From NCBI GenBank assembly GCA_030683705.1, contig JAUXPP010000167.1, forward strand, positions 49,811 to 113,810: a stretch of 64,000 nucleotides of DNA. Reading direction: 5' to 3'. The DNA comes from Polaromonas sp. (GTDB lineage: Bacteria; Pseudomonadota; Gammaproteobacteria; Burkholderiales; Burkholderiaceae_C). This document shows positions 9,298 to 17,639 of this stretch, in pieces. The position numbers were made by a program, and so were the translations under genes. Numbering within the stretch: the stretch's first letter is position 1; each line of letters starts with the position of its first letter. Under the pieces are notes generated by a model. It was not told the origin of the DNA, ran no database searches, and saw only the letters and a program-made list of their open reading frames with translations.

Positions 9298-10068
9298 TCA
9301 TTTCCAGATTTTCCAGGGAGCCTTGCCGCTGCTCCATAGTTCCTCGAGCAAGGTCTTGTCCCTGAGCGTGTCCATCGGCTGCCAGAAGCCCTCGTGTTTG
9401 TAGGCCGACAGCTGCCCCTCCCGTGCAAGCCGCTCCAGCGGTTCGCGCTCCCACGTGGTCGTGCTGTCTGCAATGTAGTCGATGACTTTTGGCGACAGCA
9501 CAAAGTACCCGCCGTTGATCGAGGCACCGTCACCCTGCGGTTTCTCCTGGAAGCCGGTAATCTTGCCATGGGCAATATCCAGGGCGCCGAAGCGTCCAGG
9601 AGGTTGCACCGAGGTCACGGTTGCCAACGTTCCTTGCGCCTTGTGGAATTCGATCAGCTTGCCCACGTCGACGTCCGCCACACCGTCGCCGTAGGTAAAG
9701 CAGAAGTCCTCATCGCCCAGATAGGCAGCCACCCGTTTCATGCGTCCACCAGTCATGGTGTCCTGCCCGGTGTCCACCAGTGTGACCTTCCATGGCTCGG
9801 CGCTGGCCTGATGCACTTCCATCTTGTTGTTGGCCATGTCGAAAGTCACGTCCGACATATGCAGGAAATAGTTCGCGAAATATTCCTTGATCAGATAGCC
9901 CTTGTAGCCAAGACAAACAACAAAGTCGTTCACTCCGTGGCATGAATAGGTCTTCATGATGTGCCAGAGGATGGGCATGCCCCCGATCTCGACCATGGGT
10001 TTCGGTTTCAGAACGGTTTCTTCGCTAAGGCGCGTTCCGAGCCCACCCGCAAGAATGACTGCTTTCAT
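9298..10068 (-). CDS. rfbF: Glucose-1-phosphate cytidylyltransferase
   Basis: RfbF makes CDP-glucose from CTP and alpha-D-glucose 1-phosphate. The N-terminus [19 protein letters not shown] and the following KPMVEIGG are the family nucleotidyltransferase signature, and length (256 residues) is exactly typical. [11 protein letters not shown] holds the metal-binding Asp. It supplies the substrate of rfbG at the left edge of the window. It is followed at 26 bp by an acetyltransferase and preceded at 9 bp by the KpsC/KpsS-like gene, all on the minus strand. Confidence 0.95.
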   Translation of the reverse strand: MKAVILAGGLGTRLSEETVLKPKPMVEIGGMPILWHIMKTYSCHGVNDFVVCLGYKGYLIKEYFANYFLHMSDVTFDMANNKMEVHQASAEPWKVTLVDTGQDTMTGGRMKRVAAYLGDEDFCFTYGDGVADVDVGKLIEFHKAQGTLATVTSVQPPGRFGALDIAHGKITGFQEKPQGDGASINGGYFVLSPKVIDYIADSTTTWEREPLERLAREGQLSAYKHEGFWQPMDTLRDKTLLEELWSSGKAPWKIWK

Positions 10069-10077
10069 CGGCTTTTC

Positions 10078-11559
10078 CTATTCTGTGGAATTCAGTTTTT
10101 TGAGGGGCAAGTCGAGCTGAGCGGCCAAGGCCGCCCCGTAGTGCTTGCCATTCTCGACCATCGGAAAGTACGGAACCAGCGAATTGAGGTACGACAGCAA
10201 AAACCGGTTGAGGTGACCCTGACGGTCAGGAATTTTATAGAAGTCGCGCTCGACGAGAATTTTGCGCAGGACGGCAGGCAACTCCTGCACTGAACCTATG
10301 CGATAAAAAAGATCGCAGTGGGTGTAAAACGACCGGCCAAGAATGACCGTCGGCTTGTCGAGCGCGACACCTTCAAAACCAACAGTGCCGCTGATGGCGA
10401 TGACTGCCTCCACGCGACTGATGATTTCCTTTGAAGGCGCGTCGCAAAAGCGCACGTTGTAAAGGCCGGCCAGGTGCCGGTACTGCCATACGGGCCGGGC
10501 GCCCCGACCCCAGGGGTGCTCTTTCACAATCAGCGTATAGCCCAGCGGAAGGGATTTGGAGATACTCTCTACCAAGGCAATCTGGTTGGCGTAGAAGATG
10601 CCCTGGCTGAGCGTGGACTGCTCCGGCTGATACTGAAACGCAAAGAAAACGCTTTGAGCGGGGATGCCGTGCGCGTCACGCGGACCGAACATATTTCGTC
10701 CGGCAAACTTCCTCCAGACGCGGAGCAGGTTTGCCTTGGCTTTCTGCGCCGGGGAAATTTTGATGTATTCCACGTCGGGATCGCGGCGTGAATTTTTCAT
10801 GAGATAGGAGAACAGGCCACGCACATTCGGAGACAGTGCGCTGAAACCCGCGTTGCGCTCCCTGTTTTTCTGCGTGAAGGGGGTTTTGTTCTGGAAAGCC
10901 TTCACGGATTCAGCAAACGCGTTGACACGCGAAATCTCGGCCTCCGAAAGGTCCTGTTGCATAACCCGACGATACTCGGCGATCATTTTCTCGGACTCCA
11001 TGAACTCATTGTTCGAGAAGTAGCCGCCCTCCGCGCCGCGCTCCAGAAGCCAGGCTGGTGTGATCGCAAACACCTTGACGCCAAAATGCTGTGCCACCTT
11101 GAAAACCACGTGCGAAAACAGTGTGTCCGCCGTCTGGCACACCACGGCCTGCACGCGCTGCACTTTGAACAGATGCTCGAAGAAAGTCACCATGTTGACG
11201 AGCAGCCGCATGACGTATTCGGGTGTCTCAATGCGTTGCCCCGCCCCCCCCAGCAACAGCGAGTAATCGGTAAACACCCGCTCGCTTGCAAGCACCGCAG
11301 ACCAGTTAACCTCGCGATACTCTTCGCGCAACCGGTTCACTTCGTCTCTGGTTTGAGACGCCCGGTGCACCCAATCTTCAAAGGTAAATATGGACGCTTC
11401 GGACCATCCTTCGGCAACAAGAAGGTCTCGCTCTGAATTGAGCCATGGCGCAAACAGGCATTCAGCTCCCAGGCGCGGGTCGCGAAGCGCACCCGCCATG
11501 GCGGTGTAGAAATCAAGAACGAGCTTGCCACCCTGATTCCCGATAAACGCAATTTTCAT
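10078..11559 (-). CDS. Capsule-synthesis-domain protein (KpsC/KpsS-like)
   Basis: The protein of about 493 residues starts at the ATG at 11559 (MKIAFIGNQGGKLV); an earlier in-frame start would add an improbable leader overlapping neuC. The C-terminal half has IVKEHPWGRGARP and AISGTVGFEGVALDKPTVIL, a pairing characteristic of the capsule-synthesis family that includes KpsC, KpsS and LpsZ. KpsC and KpsS are Kdo transferases that build the lipid linker of group 2 capsules, so a nonulosonate or Kdo-like transfer is attractive given the CMP-sugar operon immediately upstream. The exact reaction is not established. The N-terminal half resembles nothing I can name. Confidence 0.78.
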   Translation of the reverse strand: MKIAFIGNQGGKLVLDFYTAMAGALRDPRLGAECLFAPWLNSERDLLVAEGWSEASIFTFEDWVHRASQTRDEVNRLREEYREVNWSAVLASERVFTDYSLLLGGAGQRIETPEYVMRLLVNMVTFFEHLFKVQRVQAVVCQTADTLFSHVVFKVAQHFGVKVFAITPAWLLERGAEGGYFSNNEFMESEKMIAEYRRVMQQDLSEAEISRVNAFAESVKAFQNKTPFTQKNRERNAGFSALSPNVRGLFSYLMKNSRRDPDVEYIKISPAQKAKANLLRVWRKFAGRNMFGPRDAHGIPAQSVFFAFQYQPEQSTLSQGIFYANQIALVESISKSLPLGYTLIVKEHPWGRGARPVWQYRHLAGLYNVRFCDAPSKEIISRVEAVIAISGTVGFEGVALDKPTVILGRSFYTHCDLFYRIGSVQELPAVLRKILVERDFYKIPDRQGHLNRFLLSYLNSLVPYFPMVENGKHYGAALAAQLDLPLKKLNSTE

Positions 11560-11602
11560 GAACGTTCCGCCATCTCCGCCGCTGCTGGCAAGCTGCGCCT
11601 GT

Positions 11603-12739
11603 TCACGCGCTATGCCGGTAATCGAGCGCGACCAGTTCCTGAGCAATACGCGCGCCTGCGTCGCCCTTGCCGTAACGGGAATCCGCCGGATAGCGCCCAT
11701 GCGCGATTTGATGTCGCAGCTTCTCCGCAATGTCCCTGGCGTCATAGGTGGCGAACACCGCATTGTTGCCGTGTTCCCGCCCCTGTTGCCGATCGCCGAC
11801 GATCACCGCTGGAACCCCGAGAAACGAGCATTCGCGAATGAAGGATGAAGAATTTCCAACGCAGCAGGCGGCGTTGTTGATCACCCGGGCGTAGTCCTCG
11901 GGGGAAAAATTCTTGTAGTAGTAAATCGGCTCCTGCATGTTGAGCTCGCGAAAATGCCGAATGCCCTTGGACACGTCGTCACTCCCGGCGTCGACATTGG
12001 GCCACATCACAACTTTCTGGATGTCTCCGATCGCCTTCAGGGCGTGAAGGGTCTCGCTGACCTGCTCAAAGCCATGGCCATAGCTGGTCGTGACCGGATG
12101 CTGCACCATCAGCACATAAGGTTTGGACCAGTCGGTGGGTTTGCCCACTCCCAGATACTGCTCCATGACCTCATTGCTGATCGACAAATTTTCATGAACG
12201 AGGACATCCATCGCAGGACATCCGTAGTTGTACACGTAGCGCGGGTCTTCACCCATCTCAATGACGCGGTTCTTCGAATCTTCGGAGGATACAAAGTGAA
12301 TATCAGCCAGCTTCGTGATCGCGTGACGAACCCGGTCATCGATATTTCCGCTGACTTCGCCGCCTTGCAGGTGCACCAGGGGAATGTTCAGGTATGTGGC
12401 CGCAATGGCCGTTGCCATCGTCTCAAACCGGTCCGCCACCGTGACCACCATGTCCGGCGCGAGATCTTCAAAGGCAGTGGAGAGCTCCACAATGCCCAGA
12501 CCGGTCGACTTGGCTTGGGTGACCAGCGTTTCACCTTCGATCACGTAGTGAATAGATCGCACCGGCGTAAAGCCGTCTTTCTTGATGACATTGATCGCTT
12601 TGCCAAAACGCTCGAGAAGCGTTGAAGCGCCCACGACAAGCTGCAGCTCCAGCTCCGGGTGCGCCTGTATGGCCTTCATGAGGTATTTGACCCTCCCATA
12701 GTTGGCCCGGCTGGCTACCACCACGCATATTTTCTTCAT
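11603..12739 (-). CDS. neuC: UDP-N-acetylglucosamine 2-epimerase, hydrolysing
   Basis: This 378-residue GT-B fold enzyme resembles NeuC and LegG, which release ManNAc or a 2,4-diacetamido mannose from the UDP sugar. The N-terminus VVASRANYGRVKYLMKAI carries the Arg of the hydrolysing epimerases. HLQGGEVSGNIDDRVRHAI is the family hallmark that separates it from the non-hydrolysing WecB type, and FVSSEDSKNRVI and GNSSSFIREC follow. It opens the nonulosonate operon, ahead of neuB, a dehydrogenase and neuA. Whether the substrate is UDP-GlcNAc or a bacillosamine derivative is undecided; the WbpM-like dehydratase at 34.8 kb leaves both options open. Confidence 0.92.
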   Translation of the reverse strand: MKKICVVVASRANYGRVKYLMKAIQAHPELELQLVVGASTLLERFGKAINVIKKDGFTPVRSIHYVIEGETLVTQAKSTGLGIVELSTAFEDLAPDMVVTVADRFETMATAIAATYLNIPLVHLQGGEVSGNIDDRVRHAITKLADIHFVSSEDSKNRVIEMGEDPRYVYNYGCPAMDVLVHENLSISNEVMEQYLGVGKPTDWSKPYVLMVQHPVTTSYGHGFEQVSETLHALKAIGDIQKVVMWPNVDAGSDDVSKGIRHFRELNMQEPIYYYKNFSPEDYARVINNAACCVGNSSSFIRECSFLGVPAVIVGDRQQGREHGNNAVFATYDARDIAEKLRHQIAHGRYPADSRYGKGDAGARIAQELVALDYRHSA

Positions 12740-12840
12740 CAGGTATCTCGTGTTCTTTGTGAATCTGCAGCAAAGGAAGGCGCTTCAGCATGGGGGCCGA
12801 TCCGATCGATCACGGACCGGTCCCATGAGCGTGGAAAAAC

Positions 12841-13869
12841 CTAAGCGAGGTCATCCGGGGTGAGGAAATCCCAGCGCTTTTTGGCTCTGCCCAGCTTGGC
12901 GCCAATGACTTCTGCCATTTTAGCGACCGGCAGGCCCCCATCCGTGGGCTTCTTGCCTTCGAGGTCCTCGAAGCGCAGGATCTCCCCGGCCTGCATGTCA
13001 CGGTTGACCGCCAGAGCCTTGCCGAACATGCGACGCAACTCTCCCTTGCTTTCGTCGATCACCTTGTCAGGTCCACCGCCGCGCGCCGCCTCCAGAAAGC
13101 GTGTGCCTTTGACCAGTTCCGCAAACTCGTCAACAGTCAGTGATGCCTTGGCATCAGGCCCGAACATGCGCCTGTCAAACGTGATGTGGGCCTCCAGGAT
13201 GACGGCGCCAAGCGCGGCGGCTCCCAACGGCGAATAGATGGTTCCGGAATGATCCGACAGGCCGACCGGGCAGCCATACCTTTCGCGCAGGCGGGAAAGC
13301 CATGAAAGGCCGATATCGACAGCCGCAGTCGGGTATTTCGTCGTGCACTGTAAAACGGCCACAGGCACTTCGCGCTCGCGCATGAAGGCGACCGCCGCAT
13401 CGATTTCTTCCAGTGCACCCAGGCCCGTCGACAAAATGACCTCTTTGCCGGTGCGTGCCAGCCGTTCCAGAAGCACAGGATTGGCAAGATCTCCGGAGCC
13501 AACCTTGTAGCGCCGGACCCCAATGCTTTCAAGCAGATCGACCGCGGCATTGGAAAACGGCGTGGCCAAAAACTCCACGCCCGCAGCTTCGCAGCGGCGT
13601 TTCAGGTCGGCCCATTGTTCAAGCGACAGCTCCATCCGCTTCCAGTAATCGAAGCGGGTGGCGTCCACCGGAGAGAAGCGCACGCGAAACGGCTCCAGCG
13701 CACTGCTTTCTGCCTCGGCAATATGCACCTGGAACTTGACGGCATCCACGCCGGCGCTCGCAGCGGCATCGACCATGGAATGCAATATGCCCAGGCTGCC
13801 ATCGTGTGCCTGCGCGATCTCGGCAATGATAAAAGTACGCCCAACAGACTCGTATTCAGACAGCTTCAT
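12841..13869 (-). CDS. neuB: N-acylneuraminate/legionaminate synthase family
   Basis: NeuB-type enzymes condense an N-acetylmannosamine-like sugar with phosphoenolpyruvate to make a nine-carbon 2-keto acid. The 342-residue protein has the N-terminal TIM barrel (IAEIAQAHDGSLGILHSM, DAVKFQVH, FLATPFSNAAVDLLE, KVGSGDLANPVLLE, LSTGLGALEEID) and a C-terminal SAF or antifreeze-like domain (KALAVNRDMQAGEILRFEDL). Both are needed for the dimeric active site. It overlaps the downstream dehydrogenase by four bases. Product could be Neu5Ac, legionaminic or a related acid. Confidence 0.93.
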   Translation of the reverse strand: MKLSEYESVGRTFIIAEIAQAHDGSLGILHSMVDAAASAGVDAVKFQVHIAEAESSALEPFRVRFSPVDATRFDYWKRMELSLEQWADLKRRCEAAGVEFLATPFSNAAVDLLESIGVRRYKVGSGDLANPVLLERLARTGKEVILSTGLGALEEIDAAVAFMREREVPVAVLQCTTKYPTAAVDIGLSWLSRLRERYGCPVGLSDHSGTIYSPLGAAALGAVILEAHITFDRRMFGPDAKASLTVDEFAELVKGTRFLEAARGGGPDKVIDESKGELRRMFGKALAVNRDMQAGEILRFEDLEGKKPTDGGLPVAKMAEVIGAKLGRAKKRWDFLTPDDLA

Positions 13870-14810
13870 GTTGCTTTCTCCGTACCGTCCAGGATCTTCT
13901 CCAGCTTGCCCACGATGAAGTTTTCTGTTTTGGCCATTGCTGTAGAGGTCGCACCACCTATGTGAGGCGTCACAATGATATTGCGCCTGACGGCCGCTGC
14001 GTTCCAGCGTTGAAGTTGATGCGCCCCGGTTTCATCGCTCAGCACGTCTGTGGCGACACCCTCCAGCGCATCGGACTCAATGGCCTGCAACAGTGCGTCC
14101 TCATCCACCAGCTCACCGCGTGCGGTATTGACCAGGTAGCGCCCGCGCATCGCCGCGATCTCTGCCTTCCCCAGGACAGGCGGGGCTCCATTGGTGTACG
14201 AGGCACAGAGAATGATGATTCGATTCGCCTCGATCAGTTGCTGCACGCCGGGCAGACGCTGCCAACCGGGAGAGGCCGTGACTTCTTTGGTGTCGACATA
14301 GCTGACATGGACACCGAAAGCCTCGCAATAATTGGCGACGCGAAACCCCACGCGCCCAAGGCCGACGATGCCGACTTTCTGGCCGTACAACTCTTCGCCG
14401 CGAAACAGGTCGCGGTCCCATCCGCCGGCGTCAACATGGGAAAACGCGCCGCGGTAACGGCGCAGCAATGCCAATACCAGGCCGAAGGTATGTTCCGGCG
14501 TTGCGCGGATGGTTTCCAGAAAAGCCTGCTCGCCCCTCAAACTTACAATCCGGATTCCGCGCTTGGCAAGCGCGTGCTCATCCATGTGCGCATGCCCGGT
14601 GGTCGGGCTGCAGAGGTAATGCAAGGCGGGGGCCCGGGCCAAAAATGCGGCGTCGATGCGGTAGGCAAGCCGCGTGAACAGCACATGCACGGGCTTGAGG
14701 AATTCCGTCAAATCACCGCCATCGAAAGGAACGACCACATGCCCCATCTGCCGCATCCGGGACACGGCGGAAGAGTCAAAACGATCGGGTTCGAGCAGGC
14801 CTACTTGCAC
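13866..14810 (-). CDS. D-isomer-specific 2-hydroxyacid dehydrogenase
   Basis: This 314-residue NAD-dependent enzyme has a Rossmann motif VGIVGLGRVGFRVANYCEAFG near residue 150 (GxGxxG) and the catalytic Arg, Glu and His set in LVNTARGELVDEDAL and TPHIGG. It begins with GTG and overlaps neuA by ten bases and neuB by four, so it is embedded in the nonulosonate operon rather than merely adjacent. No step of the standard Neu5Ac or legionaminate pathways uses such an enzyme. It might oxidise or reduce the alpha-keto or alpha-hydroxy acid portion of a sugar intermediate. Its substrate is unknown. Confidence 0.88.
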   Translation of the reverse strand: MQVGLLEPDRFDSSAVSRMRQMGHVVVPFDGGDLTEFLKPVHVLFTRLAYRIDAAFLARAPALHYLCSPTTGHAHMDEHALAKRGIRIVSLRGEQAFLETIRATPEHTFGLVLALLRRYRGAFSHVDAGGWDRDLFRGEELYGQKVGIVGLGRVGFRVANYCEAFGVHVSYVDTKEVTASPGWQRLPGVQQLIEANRIIILCASYTNGAPPVLGKAEIAAMRGRYLVNTARGELVDEDALLQAIESDALEGVATDVLSDETGAHQLQRWNAAAVRRNIIVTPHIGGATSTAMAKTENFIVGKLEKILDGTEKAT

Positions 14811-15496
14811 ATAACCGCCCGCAGCAGAACAAGGTCATCCGGCGCATCCACATCGATGGAGTCAAGCTTGCTCATTTCGAGCAGCACCGGCCGATCACAG
14901 ACCAGTGAGCCGGTCGCCTTGAGGTAGGGTGTACGGGTGACATACAGCGCGCCGTTACGAACCATGGCCGGACCATGCTCCTGCCGCCGTACGCCCTTGT
15001 TGTGCAGGGGGTTGCGAGGAATCAGCGTGCCATCGGCCTGCGGGTCGTACATGACCAGCTCATTGATGTACTCCTCCCGGTAGCAGGAAATCAGGGAGTC
15101 GGACTGCCCGGCCGCCATGCGCCACACCGCTTCGGCAATAACGGCGGCGTTGCGTATCGGGCTGGTCGGCTGAAGCAGCATGACCGCATCATAGGCACCG
15201 TCCTGCGGCTCGAGCGTTTCGAGCGCGTGCAGGACATAGGCCAGCGCCTTGGCGGTGTCTGTTGCGGCGGCGGCTGGCCGCAGAAAGGGGACATCTGCCC
15301 CCAGCGCCCGGGCACAGGCTGCAATCTCATCGTCATCCGTCGAAACAATACACCTGGCCAAAGTACCGTCAGCAAGAAGCTGCCGGCCGGTTTCGATGGA
15401 ATAGGCGATCAGGGGCTTGCCGCATACATCGGCGAGGTTTTTGCGGGGAATCCCCTTGGATCCCCCGCGGGCGGGCACTATTCCCAGAATGCGCAT
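14801..15496 (-). CDS. neuA: Acylneuraminate cytidylyltransferase
   Basis: This protein activates a nonulosonic acid as the CMP sugar. Its N-terminus, GIVPARGGSKGIPRKNLADV, is the diagnostic CTP-binding motif. LLQPTSPIRNAA follows, and the length of 231 residues is normal for the catalytic domain alone, without the SGNH acetylesterase domain seen in some homologues. The product would be used by a sialyl- or legionaminyl-type transferase, of which the KpsC/KpsS-like protein downstream is a candidate. Confidence 0.92.
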   Translation of the reverse strand: MRILGIVPARGGSKGIPRKNLADVCGKPLIAYSIETGRQLLADGTLARCIVSTDDDEIAACARALGADVPFLRPAAAATDTAKALAYVLHALETLEPQDGAYDAVMLLQPTSPIRNAAVIAEAVWRMAAGQSDSLISCYREEYINELVMYDPQADGTLIPRNPLHNKGVRRQEHGPAMVRNGALYVTRTPYLKATGSLVCDRPVLLEMSKLDSIDVDAPDDLVLLRAVMCK

Positions 15497-15596
15497 AACT
15501 TCATGTTGAGACTAAAACTACCAAATGTAGACGCGCAGAAATATGCAAAAGACCCTGCCACTTGATATTCAGAAATAGCAAACGACGCCATTTACT

Positions 15597-16529
15597 TCAG
15601 AATTTTGTTGCAACGATGCGGTGATTACCTTCACCAATAACGATTTCGCGAAGATTGGTGTCTGAAAGCGTCTTGTCAGCCAGGGCCCTCTCGGCAACGT
15701 CGACATACATCTGTGCAGTGGCGTGAGCGAGCCGCGTCAAATACCGTTGCGGTTCCGTCTCAGCCAAACCCAAGCTGGCATGGGTAATACGCTCCAGCTT
15801 CTTAATATCTTCAAGCTGAGCGATAGGGTTACTTTCATGGTCGAAGGTTTCGCCTGTCCATCGGTCAATGGACCCATAACCCAAGTTCGGCAACTTGGAG
15901 GTCAGCTCAGAGAATCTTGTAAGTTTCTGAATTGGTACGAACAAATCGTCCATAAAATGCTTGCGGTTGTTGGCAGGAAGCCCGGCGATACCGATTGCGT
16001 CATCAATAAACTTCATACCAAGATCCACCACAACAGGGCGAAGAGCCTGCACAGCCTTCCACCGCAAACCGCCAGCACCGTAGACCAATAGAAAAAGTTT
16101 ACCTTGAGGTTTCAACACCCTTGTCAGCTCGCTCAATGCCCTGTCGAAATCCGACGTATGGTGAATAACACCAGCCGACCACACGAAATCAAACGAGTTG
16201 TCCTCAAACGGCAGATCCAGTACAGACGCCTGCTGAAAAGCAATTGAAGAAAATTCAGACGCCCGACGACTGGCCTCCGCCAACCCACTCACAGATACAT
16301 CAACGGCTGTGACAGAGCCAGCCCCGTGAATGGCCAAAGCGACTGAATAGCGTCCACTGCCACACCCAGCATCAAGACATTTCTTGCCTTTCAGCCAGTC
16401 AAGATCGAATTTGTTTGCAACGGCTCGCTTTGTGAAAAGCTCCACTGATTCCCGATACTGCTGATCACTCAATGAGGTCCAAAGGCCCCCAAACAATTTC
16501 CCAGTTTCCTCTTCAAGAGTCGAAGTCAT
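15597..16529 (-). CDS. Class I SAM-dependent methyltransferase
   Basis: This 310-residue enzyme has the SAM motif CLDAGCGSGRYSVALA near residue 55, the acidic VTAVDVS and the later FDFVWSAGVIHHTSD. I chose the ATG at 16529 because GAGGA lies five bases upstream; alternatives at 16547 and 16559 exist. It is preceded by a Gfo/Idh/MocA gene after 139 bp and lies at the left edge of the AT-richer block. It probably methylates a sugar hydroxyl or amine. Confidence 0.85.
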   Translation of the reverse strand: MTSTLEEETGKLFGGLWTSLSDQQYRESVELFTKRAVANKFDLDWLKGKKCLDAGCGSGRYSVALAIHGAGSVTAVDVSVSGLAEASRRASEFSSIAFQQASVLDLPFEDNSFDFVWSAGVIHHTSDFDRALSELTRVLKPQGKLFLLVYGAGGLRWKAVQALRPVVVDLGMKFIDDAIGIAGLPANNRKHFMDDLFVPIQKLTRFSELTSKLPNLGYGSIDRWTGETFDHESNPIAQLEDIKKLERITHASLGLAETEPQRYLTRLAHATAQMYVDVAERALADKTLSDTNLREIVIGEGNHRIVATKF

Positions 16530-16668
16530 ATTTTCCTCATTGATCATGTTTAGCAGCAAAACTCTGCCCTATTATCCGCATTCCCCTCTCTGAATCCCAG
16601 CGGGCAGCATTTTGAAGCGCCTCCAGCTTCAACACAAAAGGATTTCAGCTTTGAACTCCTTCCTGCGC

Positions 16669-17631
16669 TCACATTTCCGGGTAACCGGCGATTTTTTGGC
16701 CCATCGGTATCAAGGCCGCAGCTTCGGCCAACGTCACAAGGCCCGCCTCGCGATCCCCCGCCAGAAAAGCTGCATTCTGATGGTACACACCGGGTTTGAA
16801 ACGGATGTCCATCTCGTCGTCAAGCACCATGGGCTCCAGGTCAAAGCGACCTTTGCGCATAACCGACGGTTTTTCCATGGGCCTGAAAACATAGCGGGTG
16901 GATCTGGTCATCCACTCAAAACCCCAGCGCCCAGGCGCATCCCAGTTAGCGTGAAAGGCAAACGGCACGCCACTTGTTGTGTTGCCGGAACCCACAAAAA
17001 CGCTCCCAGCGGGGTGCCACGGCAAGCCGCCGGAATGCTGGAAAAGGCTACGCTGCAGGTCAGGCAGTCCAACCGGATGAAAGGCCGTGTCAATCACGTG
17101 CATGCTGTTGGCGAGCAGCCAGCGGGCACTGACCTCGGACGGGACGCTGGGGCCATGCGCCGGCATGGCTTCGTTGAACTCAAACAAAACGCTTTCTATG
17201 TGTTCACCGGCATCGCGCATGTGCGCCAGCGCTCCGCGCACCGAGGCATAAAAACGCCGGTTATAAGCCACATGGATTTCTGCACCGGTTTCAGCGGCAC
17301 AAGCCTGCAGCAAACCGCATTCACGCTGGTCCAACGCAGCGGGCTTTTCAATCAGAAGGTGTTTGACACCAGACTTCATGACTTCAACGGCTATCGGCGT
17401 GAGGGTTTCCACAGGCGAGGCAACAATGACATGGGTGGGGCGCACCGCGGCCAAAGTAGCCTGCAGCTCATCACGCCGTACCACCACGTCGCTCCCCACG
17501 TCTCGCTCAACCGCACGGGGTCGCGAGCCAGGTGCCCAGCCCGTGAGTGAATCAGGCGCCAGCGCCGCAAGCGCCTGGAGGTGGGCTGCGCCCATTTTTC
17601 CGACGCCGATAACCAGACAATGAATCGCCAT
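16669..17631 (-). CDS. Gfo/Idh/MocA-family oxidoreductase
   Basis: The 320-residue protein has the N-terminal NAD(P)-binding motif VIGVGKMGAAHLQALAAL and the family EKPAAL motif (LLIEKPAALDQ) near residue 100. The second domain carries the substrate site. Such enzymes oxidise or reduce sugars and nucleotide sugars. It is separated from a paralogue (17640-18608) by eight bases, so two related dehydrogenases are made together. Substrate is unknown. Confidence 0.88.
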   Translation of the reverse strand: MAIHCLVIGVGKMGAAHLQALAALAPDSLTGWAPGSRPRAVERDVGSDVVVRRDELQATLAAVRPTHVIVASPVETLTPIAVEVMKSGVKHLLIEKPAALDQRECGLLQACAAETGAEIHVAYNRRFYASVRGALAHMRDAGEHIESVLFEFNEAMPAHGPSVPSEVSARWLLANSMHVIDTAFHPVGLPDLQRSLFQHSGGLPWHPAGSVFVGSGNTTSGVPFAFHANWDAPGRWGFEWMTRSTRYVFRPMEKPSVMRKGRFDLEPMVLDDEMDIRFKPGVYHQNAAFLAGDREAGLVTLAEAAALIPMGQKIAGYPEM

Positions 17632-17639
17632 GCTTGATC

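Noticed and set aside
11603..15496. Host-type sialic acid (Neu5Ac) made for molecular mimicry
   Set aside because: The genes prove only a nonulosonate pathway. Neu5Ac, legionaminate and derivatives cannot be separated on this evidence.
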